From assembly GCF_947492715.1 (NCBI RefSeq), contig NZ_CANLNS010000011.1, positions 1-64,000 of the forward strand: DNA of 64,000 nt. The letters are read 5' to 3'. This DNA is from an uncultured Psychroserpens sp. GTDB taxonomy: Bacteria; Bacteroidota; Bacteroidia; Flavobacteriales; Flavobacteriaceae. How positions within the stretch are numbered: the stretch's first letter is position 1; the number at the start of each line of letters is the position of its first letter. Below, in pieces: positions 15,257-23,912 of this stretch. The position numbers were made by a program, and so were the translations under genes. The notes below the pieces were generated by a model. The model saw nothing but the letters and a program-made list of their open reading frames with translations, made no database searches and was not told where the DNA came from.

Positions 15257-15784
15257 TTACTCTTTTATGAATTTTTCGAAATCGTCAATCGCATAGGCTT
15301 TGTCAAAATCTTCTTTATCTATAGTGTCAAACTCGCTAGAGTCATAATCCATGGTGATTTTCCATTCACCATTTTCTTTAGCAAAAATTACGTGAAATTG
15401 GCCATAGTACTTTTGCTCATTTGCTTTTCCTTTATTGCGTACTAATTGATAAACACCTCTTTCGCTGGCTGTAGATTTCGTATTTATGCGCTCAAAAAAG
15501 CGTAAAGAAATATTACTAGTAGTGTTGTTATTTGCATCTCTTTTAAAACCCGTTTTATAATTATTAATATAGGTTTCATAATCGATGATGTTTTTTCCTC
15601 CCGAAATCCGTACTAGTTTCTTGGAGTGAATATCTGCCATTAATTTATAGTTGAGTGTGCTAAAAGCCTTATAGAATTTATCCCAGACAAGGTTGATTTC
15701 TTTGAGGTTTTCGATAGATTGTGCTTTTGCCTGAGTAGAGAAGGCAAGGAAAAGTACAATGATGAGTATTGTTTTTTTTAACAT
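15257..15784 (-). CDS. Secreted NTF2-like (DUF4440-type) protein
   Basis: A 175-residue protein with a signal peptide (about 1-21, ending AKAQ). It has an NTF2-like layout: a WDKFYKAFSTLNYKLMADIHS helix, then strands including GVYQLVRNKGKANEQ and HVIFAKENGEWKITMDYDS. The E-N-G-EWKI motif near the end is typical of DUF4440/SnoaL proteins. It is separated by 1 bp from the MOSC gene. Function is unknown. Confidence 0.75.
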   Translation of the reverse strand: MLKKTILIIVLFLAFSTQAKAQSIENLKEINLVWDKFYKAFSTLNYKLMADIHSKKLVRISGGKNIIDYETYINNYKTGFKRDANNNTTSNISLRFFERINTKSTASERGVYQLVRNKGKANEQKYYGQFHVIFAKENGEWKITMDYDSSEFDTIDKEDFDKAYAIDDFEKFIKE

Positions 15785-15792
15785 AATACAGT

Positions 15793-16566
15793 TTAATTTT
15801 TAGGGGTTCCAAGGAGAAATAATATAACACCTGGACCAGATTTTACTTTATTGATTTTCCAATTGAAACGGTCTCTATCCTCTAGTCTATTTACCAGCGA
15901 TTTCATTTCTTTTACAGAATATGTTCTTAAACACGACACAATACCATCCCAGAGTACAAATAAAGGAACAATAGGGATGAGGTAGGTGAAAATGATTCGG
16001 CCAATTTTAAACGGACGAATAAAGGGTGTTGTAAATAGCACGCTAAGTGGTGAAAAAATCATAGCCAGAATACTGGGAAAACTACGCTCTTGAGCTTCAA
16101 AAACTGCAATACCATTATTACTGTCGACCGCATTTTGTAAAATTTTAACGGCATCTTTAGGTTTAAAGTGGTGTAATGACAAGAATTGTGTTCTTAAACC
16201 TTCTAATGATTCTGGAACATTTCTGGCATCTATTGAGCTTGCTATAAAACCGATGTTATCTGTTGTTGTTTTGGTATATTCAAAAGCAGGAATATTAGGA
16301 TAAAAGTCGGTTAAAAGAATTTTAAGCTCTGGGATACGTTTTTTTAGTTCAGAATTAAGCCATAGCAAACCACCACCACCTCCAGAAGCCAAATCTAAAA
16401 TTTGATTTGTCTTACTGTTTCTAAGTCCTTCTTCAAGAACAGGAACAATAGGCTTATAAATTTTGGCTTTGTTTGATAAAAATTGCAAAAAATCTGTTCC
16501 GTAATTTCTTAGAAATGATGGAAACCATTGCTGGTCTTCAAATTCGAAAAGATGTATACGTCCCAT
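15793..16566 (-). CDS. Class I SAM-dependent methyltransferase-like protein
   Basis: A 257-residue protein with a Rossmann motif I, ILDLASGGGGGLLWL (about 57-71). An acidic motif in LLTDFYPNIPAFEY is consistent with adenosine binding, and FLSLHHFKP is a motif IV-like segment. A hydrophobic stretch (about 165-205) suggests membrane association. The substrate is unknown. It starts the minus-strand set methyltransferase, NTF2-like, MOSC, with 8-bp and 1-bp gaps. Confidence 0.7.
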   Translation of the reverse strand: MGRIHLFEFEDQQWFPSFLRNYGTDFLQFLSNKAKIYKPIVPVLEEGLRNSKTNQILDLASGGGGGLLWLNSELKKRIPELKILLTDFYPNIPAFEYTKTTTDNIGFIASSIDARNVPESLEGLRTQFLSLHHFKPKDAVKILQNAVDSNNGIAVFEAQERSFPSILAMIFSPLSVLFTTPFIRPFKIGRIIFTYLIPIVPLFVLWDGIVSCLRTYSVKEMKSLVNRLEDRDRFNWKINKVKSGPGVILFLLGTPKN

Positions 16567-16614
16567 TGTGTTGCAGATTATTGACGCCCTAATTTACAGC
16601 TTTTATCTCTGTTA

Positions 16615-16650
16615 TAAAAAAACCATCCTGATATTTCAGGATGGTTTTTT
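16615..16650 (-). terminator. Terminator of the serine hydrolase gene
   Basis: AAAAAACCATCCTGA and TCAGGATGGTTTTTT form a near-perfect stem around a short loop, 21 bp past the stop codon of the 16671-18326 gene. Its A and T runs allow use in either direction. Confidence 0.85.
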
Positions 16651-16670
16651 ATACGTTGATGTTTCATCAA

Positions 16671-18326
16671 TTAGTCTACTTTTTTTCCTGGAACTTGTTG
16701 TCCACCTTGGTGAAGTGTTAAGCTCTCAATGTTTCCTTTGTCATTTCTTTTGAAATGGATTTCGGCAGGAACGACCTTTAAAAAGAATTTATCTTTTTCT
16801 GAAGCAAACAGTTCAACTTCACTTTGACCCGTTGCAACAGCATAAATTTTGTTGTCCCTAACACTTACAGTAATATGAAATGTTGGCTGTAATTCGTAGG
16901 TTCCTATGTAATTGGCTAAAACTTCTGGTGCTAGAGTAATTTCTTCACGTTGTGCTGGTGGAGCCTTATCTATTCCTTTACCAGTTATTGCATTTCCATT
17001 AGCGGTCATTTTTACCATACGCTCTCCATTTTCAGTATAAAAATCATACGAGGTATCACCACCATCAAAGATAAAGTTAGTTTCAGTCATTGGGTAGATT
17101 TTTAAGTTTGTACTACCTTCTCGTTGACTGTATAGTTGGTTGTCTTTTAGGGTGATATGTCGTACAATACCTCCATCATATTGATAGGCACCAACCCACT
17201 TGCTAAGTTGTTTTTCGGACAAACTTATGGCATCTTCTATTTTCTGAAATGGTTTTCCAATGGCCATAGCAGCGATATTAGACACAGTTGCACCTATATT
17301 ACCACAATCACAATTTGATAACCCAATAACATAGACGTTTTCTTCAGGGAGAAAAATACCATTGGTAGAATAGCCAAAAATACCACCAGAATGCTCTACT
17401 GTTCTGGATCCATTGACATTACCTTTTATCCAACCATAGCCATAAGGAATGGCTTCACCCGAATTTAATTGGGATCCATTAATAGCCTTTTCCAAAGAGC
17501 TCCTTTTAATGAGCACATTGGCACTAATAGCATTTTGCCATTTTAGTAGGTCTTCTGTTGTTGACATAATCGACCCGGCTGCATATGGTAAGGTTAAACT
17601 TAAATAATTGGCATTTTGATATCCAGAGTCAGCCTCAGAATATCCACTAGCACGATTAGGTATTAATTTTGTCATGCTACCATAATAAGAATTTGTCATA
17701 CCAACCTTATCAAAAATATTGGTTTGAATAAAATCGGCATAGCTTTGTTCTGAAATCACTTCAATGATGTAACCTAAAAGAACATAGCCAGAGTTGTTGT
17801 AGTTAAAGGCTGTTCCTGGATCGAACTCCATAGGTTCATTTTTAAATTTATCAATAAGTTCTGTTGGCGTCATATCTGTTCTTGCTTCGGTCATGAAACT
17901 TGGCATATTGGTATAACTTTTTATACCAGACGTATGATTTAATAAATGATGAATCGTAATAGTTTTGCCTTGTGTTGGGTAATCTGGAATGTATTTGGTA
18001 ATCTCATCATTGACGCTTAGTTTGCCTTGTTCTTCAAGCATTAAAATAGAGACCGCTGTAAATTGTTTGGTTATAGAACCTATTTCGAATACATGTTTTG
18101 GAGCGGCTTTTACATCAACTTCTAAATTGGCCATTCCAAAACCGTTTTTATAAATGACCTTACCATCTTTTGCAACTAAAATGGAGGCGCCAGGAGTTTC
18201 AGAATTGTATTGTTCATTAACATAAGCATCAATTTCGGCGCTTAAATTTTGAGCAGTGGTAGAGAAGGTAAGGATAAAGCAAAGACTAACTAAGAGTGCT
18301 TTTAATATGGGTTGGTTGGTTTTCAT
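16671..18326 (-). CDS. Serine hydrolase (beta-lactamase class C fold) with C-terminal DUF3471-like domain
   Basis: A 551-residue exported enzyme with a signal peptide (about 1-25, ending TTAQ). The catalytic SxxK is in GSITKQFTAVS (about 83-93), the YxN-type motif in YNNSGYVLLGY (about 174), and the HSGG third motif near 313. The C-terminal part from about 440 is a beta-barrel-like domain such as DUF3471. The family includes D-aminopeptidases, esterases and beta-lactamases, so the substrate is open. A second, shorter paralogue lies at 24667-25746. Confidence 0.88.
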   Translation of the reverse strand: MKTNQPILKALLVSLCFILTFSTTAQNLSAEIDAYVNEQYNSETPGASILVAKDGKVIYKNGFGMANLEVDVKAAPKHVFEIGSITKQFTAVSILMLEEQGKLSVNDEITKYIPDYPTQGKTITIHHLLNHTSGIKSYTNMPSFMTEARTDMTPTELIDKFKNEPMEFDPGTAFNYNNSGYVLLGYIIEVISEQSYADFIQTNIFDKVGMTNSYYGSMTKLIPNRASGYSEADSGYQNANYLSLTLPYAAGSIMSTTEDLLKWQNAISANVLIKRSSLEKAINGSQLNSGEAIPYGYGWIKGNVNGSRTVEHSGGIFGYSTNGIFLPEENVYVIGLSNCDCGNIGATVSNIAAMAIGKPFQKIEDAISLSEKQLSKWVGAYQYDGGIVRHITLKDNQLYSQREGSTNLKIYPMTETNFIFDGGDTSYDFYTENGERMVKMTANGNAITGKGIDKAPPAQREEITLAPEVLANYIGTYELQPTFHITVSVRDNKIYAVATGQSEVELFASEKDKFFLKVVPAEIHFKRNDKGNIESLTLHQGGQQVPGKKVD

Positions 18327-18649
18327 CGTGATTGATTTTAATTGAATATGGTTTAACTTATTGTTTGACGACTGAATAGAAATTTAGTTACAGGTTATTA
18401 GCCGGGACTGATATAAAAATAGTGCTTTTTTATGTCTATGGTTTGGCCTTAAATGATATGGTCATGTTTTAGTTACTAAATGCTTCATGATAAATTCAAA
18501 AAGGCTTTTAAACAATTAAAATCTATAGTAGGTCGAGATTATACAATTAAACTCTTCACTTTTTGCTAATTTTCATTCAGGTTAATTTTTAAAGTGATTG
18601 GTGCATTTAATTAATGCTATGCTTTTTTTCTAACTTAAACTCTAACATT
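18327..18649. other. Intergenic region, divergent promoters expected
   Basis: A 323-bp region between the divergent serine hydrolase and haloperoxidase-like genes. I see no ORF, RNA gene or strong palindrome. It is uniformly A+T-rich and must contain the promoters of both genes, but I cannot place a TAnnTTTG element with confidence. Confidence 0.5.
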
Positions 18650-20029
18650 ATGAAAAACCCAAACTTAAAATGGATGCCAATAGTCTTATTGGTATTAGGA
18701 CTTTCCGTTTCCTGCGCTAATGATAATGATGATTTTGCGGTTATTGAACCAGAAGGCATCACAAATGAAACAACCCAACTTATAATTGATTGGAATAATC
18801 TATGGCTCGAAATTGATCGATCGGCTTTTGGTATGCGACCAACCGCCACAGCAAGATCGCTTGCTTATATTCACCTTGCCGCTTACGAAACTTGTGTCTA
18901 TGACATGGAAGGATATGCATCTAACGAGGCTAGATTCTTGGAATTGACTATTGATGATAGTCAACGTGCCATTGATATAGATATAAACATTGCATTAAAC
19001 ACATGTTATAGTCGCGTGATGGAACATTTCATGTATAATGTTACAGGAGGTCTTGAGACCTTAATAGGGCAATTAGAAGAAGAAAAGGACACTCAATTCT
19101 CTGCAGGTTTGTCAAATGATTTATTACAAGATTCGAGGGATTGGGGAAATTACGTAGCCGAACGTGTCATTGCCTATAGCCAAACAGATATAGAAGCCGA
19201 ACAGCAGATATTAGAGCCACAACCTTTATCATATGAGCCTCCTGTTGGTGATGGTTTTTGGACCTACAGTGCAGACGAGGAAAGAGCTTTGTTTCCATAT
19301 TGGGAATCTGTGAGAACTTTTGTGATTTCTTCTGAAGAAACTACAACCAATCCGCCATCAATAATTTATAATGAAACGACTAACAGTTCATATTACAATG
19401 AAATGTATGAAGTTTATGAATCAAATAATGCTGCAAAAGTAGAGGATAATGACGATTTATGGATTGCAGAGTTTTGGTCTAATGATGTTGAAGGCTTAAT
19501 GATGAGTCCTCCAGGCAGGCAATTTTCAATTGCTGGACAACTTGTCGAACAATTTGATTTAGATTCTGAATTAACATTAGAACTTTTTCTGAAATTAGGT
19601 TTTTCACTTAATGATGCTGCTGTATCCTGTTGGGCAGATAAATATGAGTATATGGTGATGCGACCAAATGTATATATCGAAGAATTTATCGATTCAGAAT
19701 ATGAGACCAATTTGTATCGATTAATTTTTTGGCCAAATCCCTCGTTTCCTGGGTATCCTTCTGGGCATTCCACATTTGCCTCAGCGGCAGCGGGAATAAT
19801 GATAAACGTATTTGGAAATGATATTAACTTTACAGATAGAACACATGAAGGCGAAACTGAATTTAGAGGTGCGCCAAGAGCATATAACGCTTTAAGTGAT
19901 ATGGCAGAAGAAAACGCATTCTCTAGAATTCCTTTGGGTGTTCATATGCGTATAGATTGTACAGAAGGCTATCGTCTAGGTTATGAGATTTCGGATGCTG
20001 TAAATAGCATGGATTTGTCGATTAACTAA
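18650..20029 (+). CDS. Vanadium-dependent haloperoxidase/PAP2-like lipoprotein
   Basis: A 459-residue protein. The ATG at 18650 gives a lipoprotein signal with lipobox LSVSC, followed by AND. The C-terminal half carries the acid phosphatase/haloperoxidase motifs: FPGYPSGHSTFASAAA (about 365-380) and IPLGVHMRIDCTEGYRLGY (about 430-448), with His and Arg ligands of the vanadate or phosphate site. The long N-terminal helical region is typical of the haloperoxidase-related family rather than simple PAP2 phosphatases. Halide oxidation versus phosphatase activity cannot be decided from sequence. Confidence 0.85.
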   Translation: MKNPNLKWMPIVLLVLGLSVSCANDNDDFAVIEPEGITNETTQLIIDWNNLWLEIDRSAFGMRPTATARSLAYIHLAAYETCVYDMEGYASNEARFLELTIDDSQRAIDIDINIALNTCYSRVMEHFMYNVTGGLETLIGQLEEEKDTQFSAGLSNDLLQDSRDWGNYVAERVIAYSQTDIEAEQQILEPQPLSYEPPVGDGFWTYSADEERALFPYWESVRTFVISSEETTTNPPSIIYNETTNSSYYNEMYEVYESNNAAKVEDNDDLWIAEFWSNDVEGLMMSPPGRQFSIAGQLVEQFDLDSELTLELFLKLGFSLNDAAVSCWADKYEYMVMRPNVYIEEFIDSEYETNLYRLIFWPNPSFPGYPSGHSTFASAAAGIMINVFGNDINFTDRTHEGETEFRGAPRAYNALSDMAEENAFSRIPLGVHMRIDCTEGYRLGYEISDAVNSMDLSIN

Positions 20030-20063
20030 TTTGAGTTTTTTGATTTAACCGTTGGGTAGTATC

Positions 20064-20756
20064 TTATTTAGTATCATAAGGACAAGACTGAAAATAGGTT
20101 TGCAGATTAAATTTTCGATCTTCAAAAGTCTCGGTTAAGATTTTAAAATTCTGAACACGATCTACTCTAAAAGCTCGATAATCGTGTCTTAAATGGCACC
20201 AAGCAATCAAAATCCATTTATGCTGTGTGACATAAAAGGCATAGGGCTCTATTTTTCTAAATGTGATATTAGGATCCTCTGCTTTTCGGTAGTAAATTTC
20301 TACATAGTTGAAATTGGTAATGGCAAGTTGTATTTCAGAAAGGGCATTACTAGTGATGTTTTCGTAATTAGAGTCAAAAACATAGATTTTGCTTTTAAGG
20401 CGTTCACTTTTTTCTTGAACGGAGGTCTTAAATACAGATTTTATCTTGGTAAGAGCCTCTTTAAAATCGTTGGCAAATGAAGAGTCGTTTGTTTGATTAA
20501 CAAGGTGTTCTGCCGTAATGAGTGCATTGGCCTGTTTTTCGGTAAACTGAATAGGAGCTACAGTATAGCCTTCCATGAGTGAGTAGCCTTTACCTTCTAT
20601 AGTCATTACTGGGACACCAGCTTCCTCAAGTTTTCTAATGTCTCTGTATACTGTTCTAACACTAACATTAAACTTGCTTGCAAGTTCGTTAGCTGTTAGC
20701 AATCGCTTAGATCGCAATAGGGTTAATATAGAGATAAGTCTTGATAATTGAGACAT
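20064..20756 (-). CDS. YafY-family transcriptional regulator (HTH_11 + WYL)
   Basis: A 230-residue regulator. The N-terminal winged helix spans about 5-60 (LTANELASKFNVSVRTVYRDIRKLEEAG, then GKGYSLMEGY). The WYL domain spans about 135-215 (VEIYYRKAE, QHKWILIAWCHLRHDYRAFRVDRV). The canonical W-Y-L triad is altered in part (WILIAWC). The ATG at 20756 is preferred because the -7 element TATCTTTG lies only 6 bp upstream. A long inverted repeat overlaps that promoter, suggesting autoregulation. Confidence 0.88.
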   Translation of the reverse strand: MSQLSRLISILTLLRSKRLLTANELASKFNVSVRTVYRDIRKLEEAGVPVMTIEGKGYSLMEGYTVAPIQFTEKQANALITAEHLVNQTNDSSFANDFKEALTKIKSVFKTSVQEKSERLKSKIYVFDSNYENITSNALSEIQLAITNFNYVEIYYRKAEDPNITFRKIEPYAFYVTQHKWILIAWCHLRHDYRAFRVDRVQNFKILTETFEDRKFNLQTYFQSCPYDTK

Positions 20757-20761
20757 AAGCA

Positions 20762-20800
20762 CAAAGATAGTGAACCACATAGCAATTCACTATCTCTTTG
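20762..20800 (-). promoter_or_regulatory. Promoter with overlapping palindromic operator, yafY-like gene
   Basis: On the plus strand CAAAGATAGTGAA (20762-20774), an 11-bp centre, then TTCACTATC (20786-20794) and CTTTG. The left arm contains the minus-strand -7 element TATCTTTG (20762-20769), 5 bp from the start codon. The GATAGTGAA/TTCACTATC arms are a perfect 9-bp inverted repeat. It could be the WYL regulator's operator, or a weak terminator of the VOC gene. Confidence 0.5.
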
Positions 20801-20827
20801 TTTTTTGATTGATAAGCCAACACTAGT

Positions 20828-21205
20828 TTATAGAATAGAATGTAATGCAACACGATTCCCTTCTGTATCTAGGAATTGTGCAATAAAACCAAACTGACCA
20901 ATGTCTGTTTTGGGCATCATTACTTTTCCGCCATTGGCCTCTACTTTGTTTAGAGCGGTTTCAAGATTTTCTCCACCATTTAAATAAATTGTAGCTCCGT
21001 CAGTTGTTGGGTTTTGACCTTCACCTTCAATGATAGCACCTCCAACACCATTATTATCTTCATCATATTCAAATACACCATACTTCATATTGTCTTCAGG
21101 CATGGGAAGATCGGTAATTTTAGAGTCCATAACTGTAGCATAAAATTGCTTAGCTCTTTCGTAATCTTTTACTGGTATTTCAAACCAGTTCACTGCATTT
21201 TTCAT
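20828..21205 (-). CDS. VOC family (glyoxalase-like) protein
   Basis: A 125-residue protein with two beta-alpha-beta-beta-beta units of the vicinal oxygen chelate fold: VNWFEIPVKDYERAKQFYATV at the start and GGKVMMPKTDIGQFGFIAQFLDTEGNRVAL at the end. The metal-ligand pattern is incomplete, so a binding or resistance role is as likely as catalysis. It shares direction with the WYL regulator downstream, a common pairing. A TATCTTTG element lies at 21238-21245. Confidence 0.88.
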   Translation of the reverse strand: MKNAVNWFEIPVKDYERAKQFYATVMDSKITDLPMPEDNMKYGVFEYDEDNNGVGGAIIEGEGQNPTTDGATIYLNGGENLETALNKVEANGGKVMMPKTDIGQFGFIAQFLDTEGNRVALHSIL

Positions 21206-21237
21206 TTTTTAAATTGATTTAATTGTTAAACGTAGTG

Positions 21238-21245
21238 CAAAGATA
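21238..21245 (-). promoter_or_regulatory. -7 promoter element of the VOC gene
   Basis: TATCTTTG on the minus strand matches the TAnnTTTG consensus, 33 bp before the ATG. Two TGTCA words 10 bp apart (21256-21270, plus strand) lie just upstream of it. Confidence 0.55.
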
Positions 21246-21286
21246 TTTGAGCATGTGTCAGAATATGTCAGGGGTCTTTTTTTATT

Positions 21287-21964
21287 TTAATTCTTTAAAA
21301 TAATGGCCATAGTTTGAGCTGTAAGTTGGTCACATTTACTAAATCCGAATTGAAAAATATCGACATTTGTCGTCACCTCAAATAGTTTGTCTTTGAGCAT
21401 ATGTTTTGCTCTATGTAACCTTACTTTAGTGTTCGCTGTTGAAATATCAAGACATATAGCGATGTCTTTTATAGTCATGCCTTCTACTTCCTTTAGAATG
21501 TAGACTGTCTTGTATTTACTATCTAATTTGTCAATCGCATTCTCTAAAAGCTGTTGCGTTTCTTGTCTGATAATTCTACTCTCAGGATTTAATTGTGTTG
21601 TGTCTGGTTGTTCCAAAATAGAATTACTATTTAACTGTTGAGGTGTATTTAAATGATATAGTTTAGATTTTGTCTTTAGTCTAGCAAGCGCTTCATTAAT
21701 GCCAATTCTAATAAGCCAAGTTGAATAACTTGCATTATGCTTAAATTGGTATAACTTTTCATAAGCCTTCAAATGCGTGTTTTGCATGATGTCTTCAATC
21801 TCAGCAGCGTCGGTTAAATAACCTCGAATGACGCGATATAGCTTTTGATTATTTCGTCTTAATAAAATCTCAAAGAGTTCTTTTTCTCCAGACAGAATGC
21901 GTTTAATAATGTTCGATTCTGATAAGGTATGATGATTAAAATCATTGATTTTGATGACTTCCAT
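21287..21964 (-). CDS. RNA polymerase sigma-70 factor, ECF type
   Basis: A 225-residue ECF sigma factor. The ATG at 21964 is chosen because the ECF-type promoter lies just upstream; a longer in-frame extension would overlap that promoter. Region 2 spans about 30-100 (FEILLRRNNQKLYRVIRGYL, EIEDIMQNTHLKAYEKL, YSTWLIRIGINEALARLK). Region 4 spans about 140-200 (MTIKDIAICLDISTANTKVRLHRAK). No anti-sigma gene adjoins it; the divergent neighbour is a DoxX-like protein. The C-terminal extension (about 200-225) contains one Cys (SKCDQL). Confidence 0.9.
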   Translation of the reverse strand: MEVIKINDFNHHTLSESNIIKRILSGEKELFEILLRRNNQKLYRVIRGYLTDAAEIEDIMQNTHLKAYEKLYQFKHNASYSTWLIRIGINEALARLKTKSKLYHLNTPQQLNSNSILEQPDTTQLNPESRIIRQETQQLLENAIDKLDSKYKTVYILKEVEGMTIKDIAICLDISTANTKVRLHRAKHMLKDKLFEVTTNVDIFQFGFSKCDQLTAQTMAIILKN

Positions 21965-21979
21965 TGATGTGCCTTTTTC

Positions 21980-22047
21980 CTTTAGATATAAATATTCAGA
22001 AATAGTTACAAAATTTTGTAACCTTTTGATAGGTCCTTTATCTAAAG
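21980..22047. promoter_or_regulatory. Symmetric divergent ECF-type promoter
   Basis: A 68-bp element with two-fold symmetry. The centre is the perfect palindrome GTTACAAAATTTTGTAAC (22005-22022). Exactly 16 bp away on each side lies the same nonamer, TATCTAAAG (22039-22047, and its reverse complement at 21980-21988). Each half reads TGTAAC-N16-TATCTAAAG, a -35/-10 pair pointing outward to the sigma gene (minus) and the DoxX-like gene (plus). The arrangement is directly visible; that the sigma factor uses it is inferred. Confidence 0.6.
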
Positions 22048-22084
22048 CCTGAAACAAATTTAAAAATTATAAAACCAAAACATT

Positions 22085-22468
22085 ATGAATTCAAATGTAG
22101 AGTTAGTGAAAACAGTTTTAAAATACACGTTTGGTCTTGTTCCTATTATTGCAGGTTTAGACAAGTTTGTAAATATATTAACCGACTGGAGTCAGTATAT
22201 TTCCTCTGGATTTTCAGAGTTAATACCATTGGAAGCAGGTACTTTTATGATGATTGTAGGAATCATCGAAATTATCGCAGGAATTTTGGTGTTCTTAAAG
22301 CCAAAAATTGGTGCTTTGGTGGTTATGGGCTGGTTAATCGTAATAGCATTGACATTAGTATTTAGTGGGCATTACATAGACGTGGCAGTTAGAGATTTAG
22401 TTATGGCAGTAGGAGCGTTCTCTTTGGCTAAACTATCTGAAAACAAAATAGAAAATAACAGAGCTTGA
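22085..22468 (+). CDS. DoxX-like membrane protein
   Basis: A 127-residue protein with four membrane helices (about 8-26, 50-72, 76-95, 100-117) and a GLDKFVNIL motif after the first helix, typical of DoxX-like proteins. It is divergent from the ECF sigma gene and shares a symmetric promoter with it, so it is probably a member of that regulon. It ends at a terminator. Confidence 0.75.
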   Translation: MNSNVELVKTVLKYTFGLVPIIAGLDKFVNILTDWSQYISSGFSELIPLEAGTFMMIVGIIEIIAGILVFLKPKIGALVVMGWLIVIALTLVFSGHYIDVAVRDLVMAVGAFSLAKLSENKIENNRA

Positions 22469-22490
22469 TAAATTAGTTAGTATTAAGTAG

Positions 22491-22524
22491 AAAACCACCT
22501 TTGCGAAATGCGAGGTGGTTTTTT
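22491..22524 (+). terminator. Bidirectional terminator
   Basis: AAAACCACCTTTGC pairs with GCGAGGTGGTTTTTT around a short loop, with one bulge. It separates the convergent genes ending at 22468 and 22552. Confidence 0.8.
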
Positions 22525-22551
22525 AATAGATTTTTATTGGCGAGCGAATTA

Positions 22552-23727
22552 TTAATTCTTAATTAGACTCCACTCCGATAATAAGTTCTTTTCTTTATTT
22601 AAAACAGAATTAACATCATTCTCATATGCCGTTCTACGTTCTTGCGATACAGCATCAGATTTCCACCAGTCGTATGTATCTTTAATCGTTGTTTTTAAAT
22701 CTCTATAGGTGAGCCCAGCATCTATTGATTTTTGGTGTGCAATTCTTGCCGACCCGTAATGGTCCCCTTCTGGCATTACCCAAGGAATCATATAGTAAAT
22801 TCCATTATTTTTTAAAAACTCATAATCGTCTATTAAAGTAAACGATGATTGGACATCAAAAGTTTTTGATGCTTGCTTTGCAAACTCAATCATTTTTTGA
22901 GATGCCTCTGGACCTACGGCATTGTAGGTTCCATATTGTTTGTTTTCGGCCAATCTAATATACCATTCGGCAACATCTCTTACATCAACATATTGTACAA
23001 AATCTCCTTGTTTCCCTGGAATTAATATGTCACCTCCTTTAGCAAAACGTAGTGGCCAATGAAGAAAACGATTGGTTCGATCTGCAGGTCCAACCATATA
23101 CGTGGGTCTTATAATAATAGCCCGTTCTTTTCCGAAGGCCTTAATCGCTTCGAGCTCAGAATTTCCTTTCATAATCCCATAATCTTGCTCATACTTTTCG
23201 TCTGGAGTTAGACCTTCTGGCATTTCAAGAACAAGTTTTGTGTCTTCAGTAATGCGATTTCCTTTATAGGGATAATACACACCTGTAGAAGAGGTATACA
23301 TATATAAACCTGCATTATCCTTTAAAAGATTAGCAGTGTCTTTTGTCCATTTTACTTTTCGACCAGAATTATCAATGACGACGTCCCATGTTCTGTTTTC
23401 TAATGCTTTAAGATTGTCTTCTCGATCACCAACAAGTTGCTCTACGTGTTTAAATACGTCTTTATGGACTGTCGGTAAGGTTTTTCCTCGAGTGAATGTA
23501 GATACTTTATGTCCGCGTGAGATGGCATAAGCAATTTGATGAGGTCCTAAAAAACTCGTTCCTCCTAAGATTAGAATATTGAGTTTTTTCTCGGATTTAG
23601 CTATATTAGTAATGGCCTTTTGTTCTTTAGAATTGCAAGCCAATAAACCTGTGCTAAATGCAGGTATAGCCAGAGTAGCTAAAGCTCCTTTTTTAATAAA
23701 CTGACGTCTCGATTTTGATGTTTTCAT
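22552..23727 (-). CDS. NAD-dependent epimerase/SDR-like oxidoreductase with Tat-type signal
   Basis: A 391-residue protein with a twin-arginine leader SRRQFIKKGALATLAIPAF (about 6-24) and a Cys in LLACNS that could be lipidated. The Rossmann motif LILGGTSFLGPHQIAYA is at about 50-66, and the SDR segment has STGVYYPY near 145. TYMVGPADRTNRF and the later DVAEWYIRLAE segment are typical of extended SDR/epimerase proteins. It is likely exported already folded with its cofactor. The substrate is unknown. Confidence 0.85.
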   Translation of the reverse strand: MKTSKSRRQFIKKGALATLAIPAFSTGLLACNSKEQKAITNIAKSEKKLNILILGGTSFLGPHQIAYAISRGHKVSTFTRGKTLPTVHKDVFKHVEQLVGDREDNLKALENRTWDVVIDNSGRKVKWTKDTANLLKDNAGLYMYTSSTGVYYPYKGNRITEDTKLVLEMPEGLTPDEKYEQDYGIMKGNSELEAIKAFGKERAIIIRPTYMVGPADRTNRFLHWPLRFAKGGDILIPGKQGDFVQYVDVRDVAEWYIRLAENKQYGTYNAVGPEASQKMIEFAKQASKTFDVQSSFTLIDDYEFLKNNGIYYMIPWVMPEGDHYGSARIAHQKSIDAGLTYRDLKTTIKDTYDWWKSDAVSQERRTAYENDVNSVLNKEKNLLSEWSLIKN

Positions 23728-23775
23728 CTATAGCTGGCTTTTAAACTTTTAGTATGTAGTATCTAAAGTTATAAA

Positions 23776-23808
23776 AAAAAAGCACAAGTGTCTTCTACTT
23801 GTGCTTTC
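23776..23808 (-). terminator. Terminator-like hairpin
   Basis: AAAAAGCACAAGT and ACTTGTGCTTT form a stem nearly identical to the one at 10850-10883. It lies 48 bp upstream of the SDR gene and downstream of the Crp-like gene (which ends at 23913), so it ends the Crp-like transcript on the minus strand. Confidence 0.75.
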
Positions 23809-23912
23809 ATAGCTATTAATCATAGGGATCTACAATAGGGTTATGTCAATCTTACTATTTGTGCAAAATTAGAATGAAAAATGTTTAAAAAAATTGATGT
23901 ATGATAAGAAAT

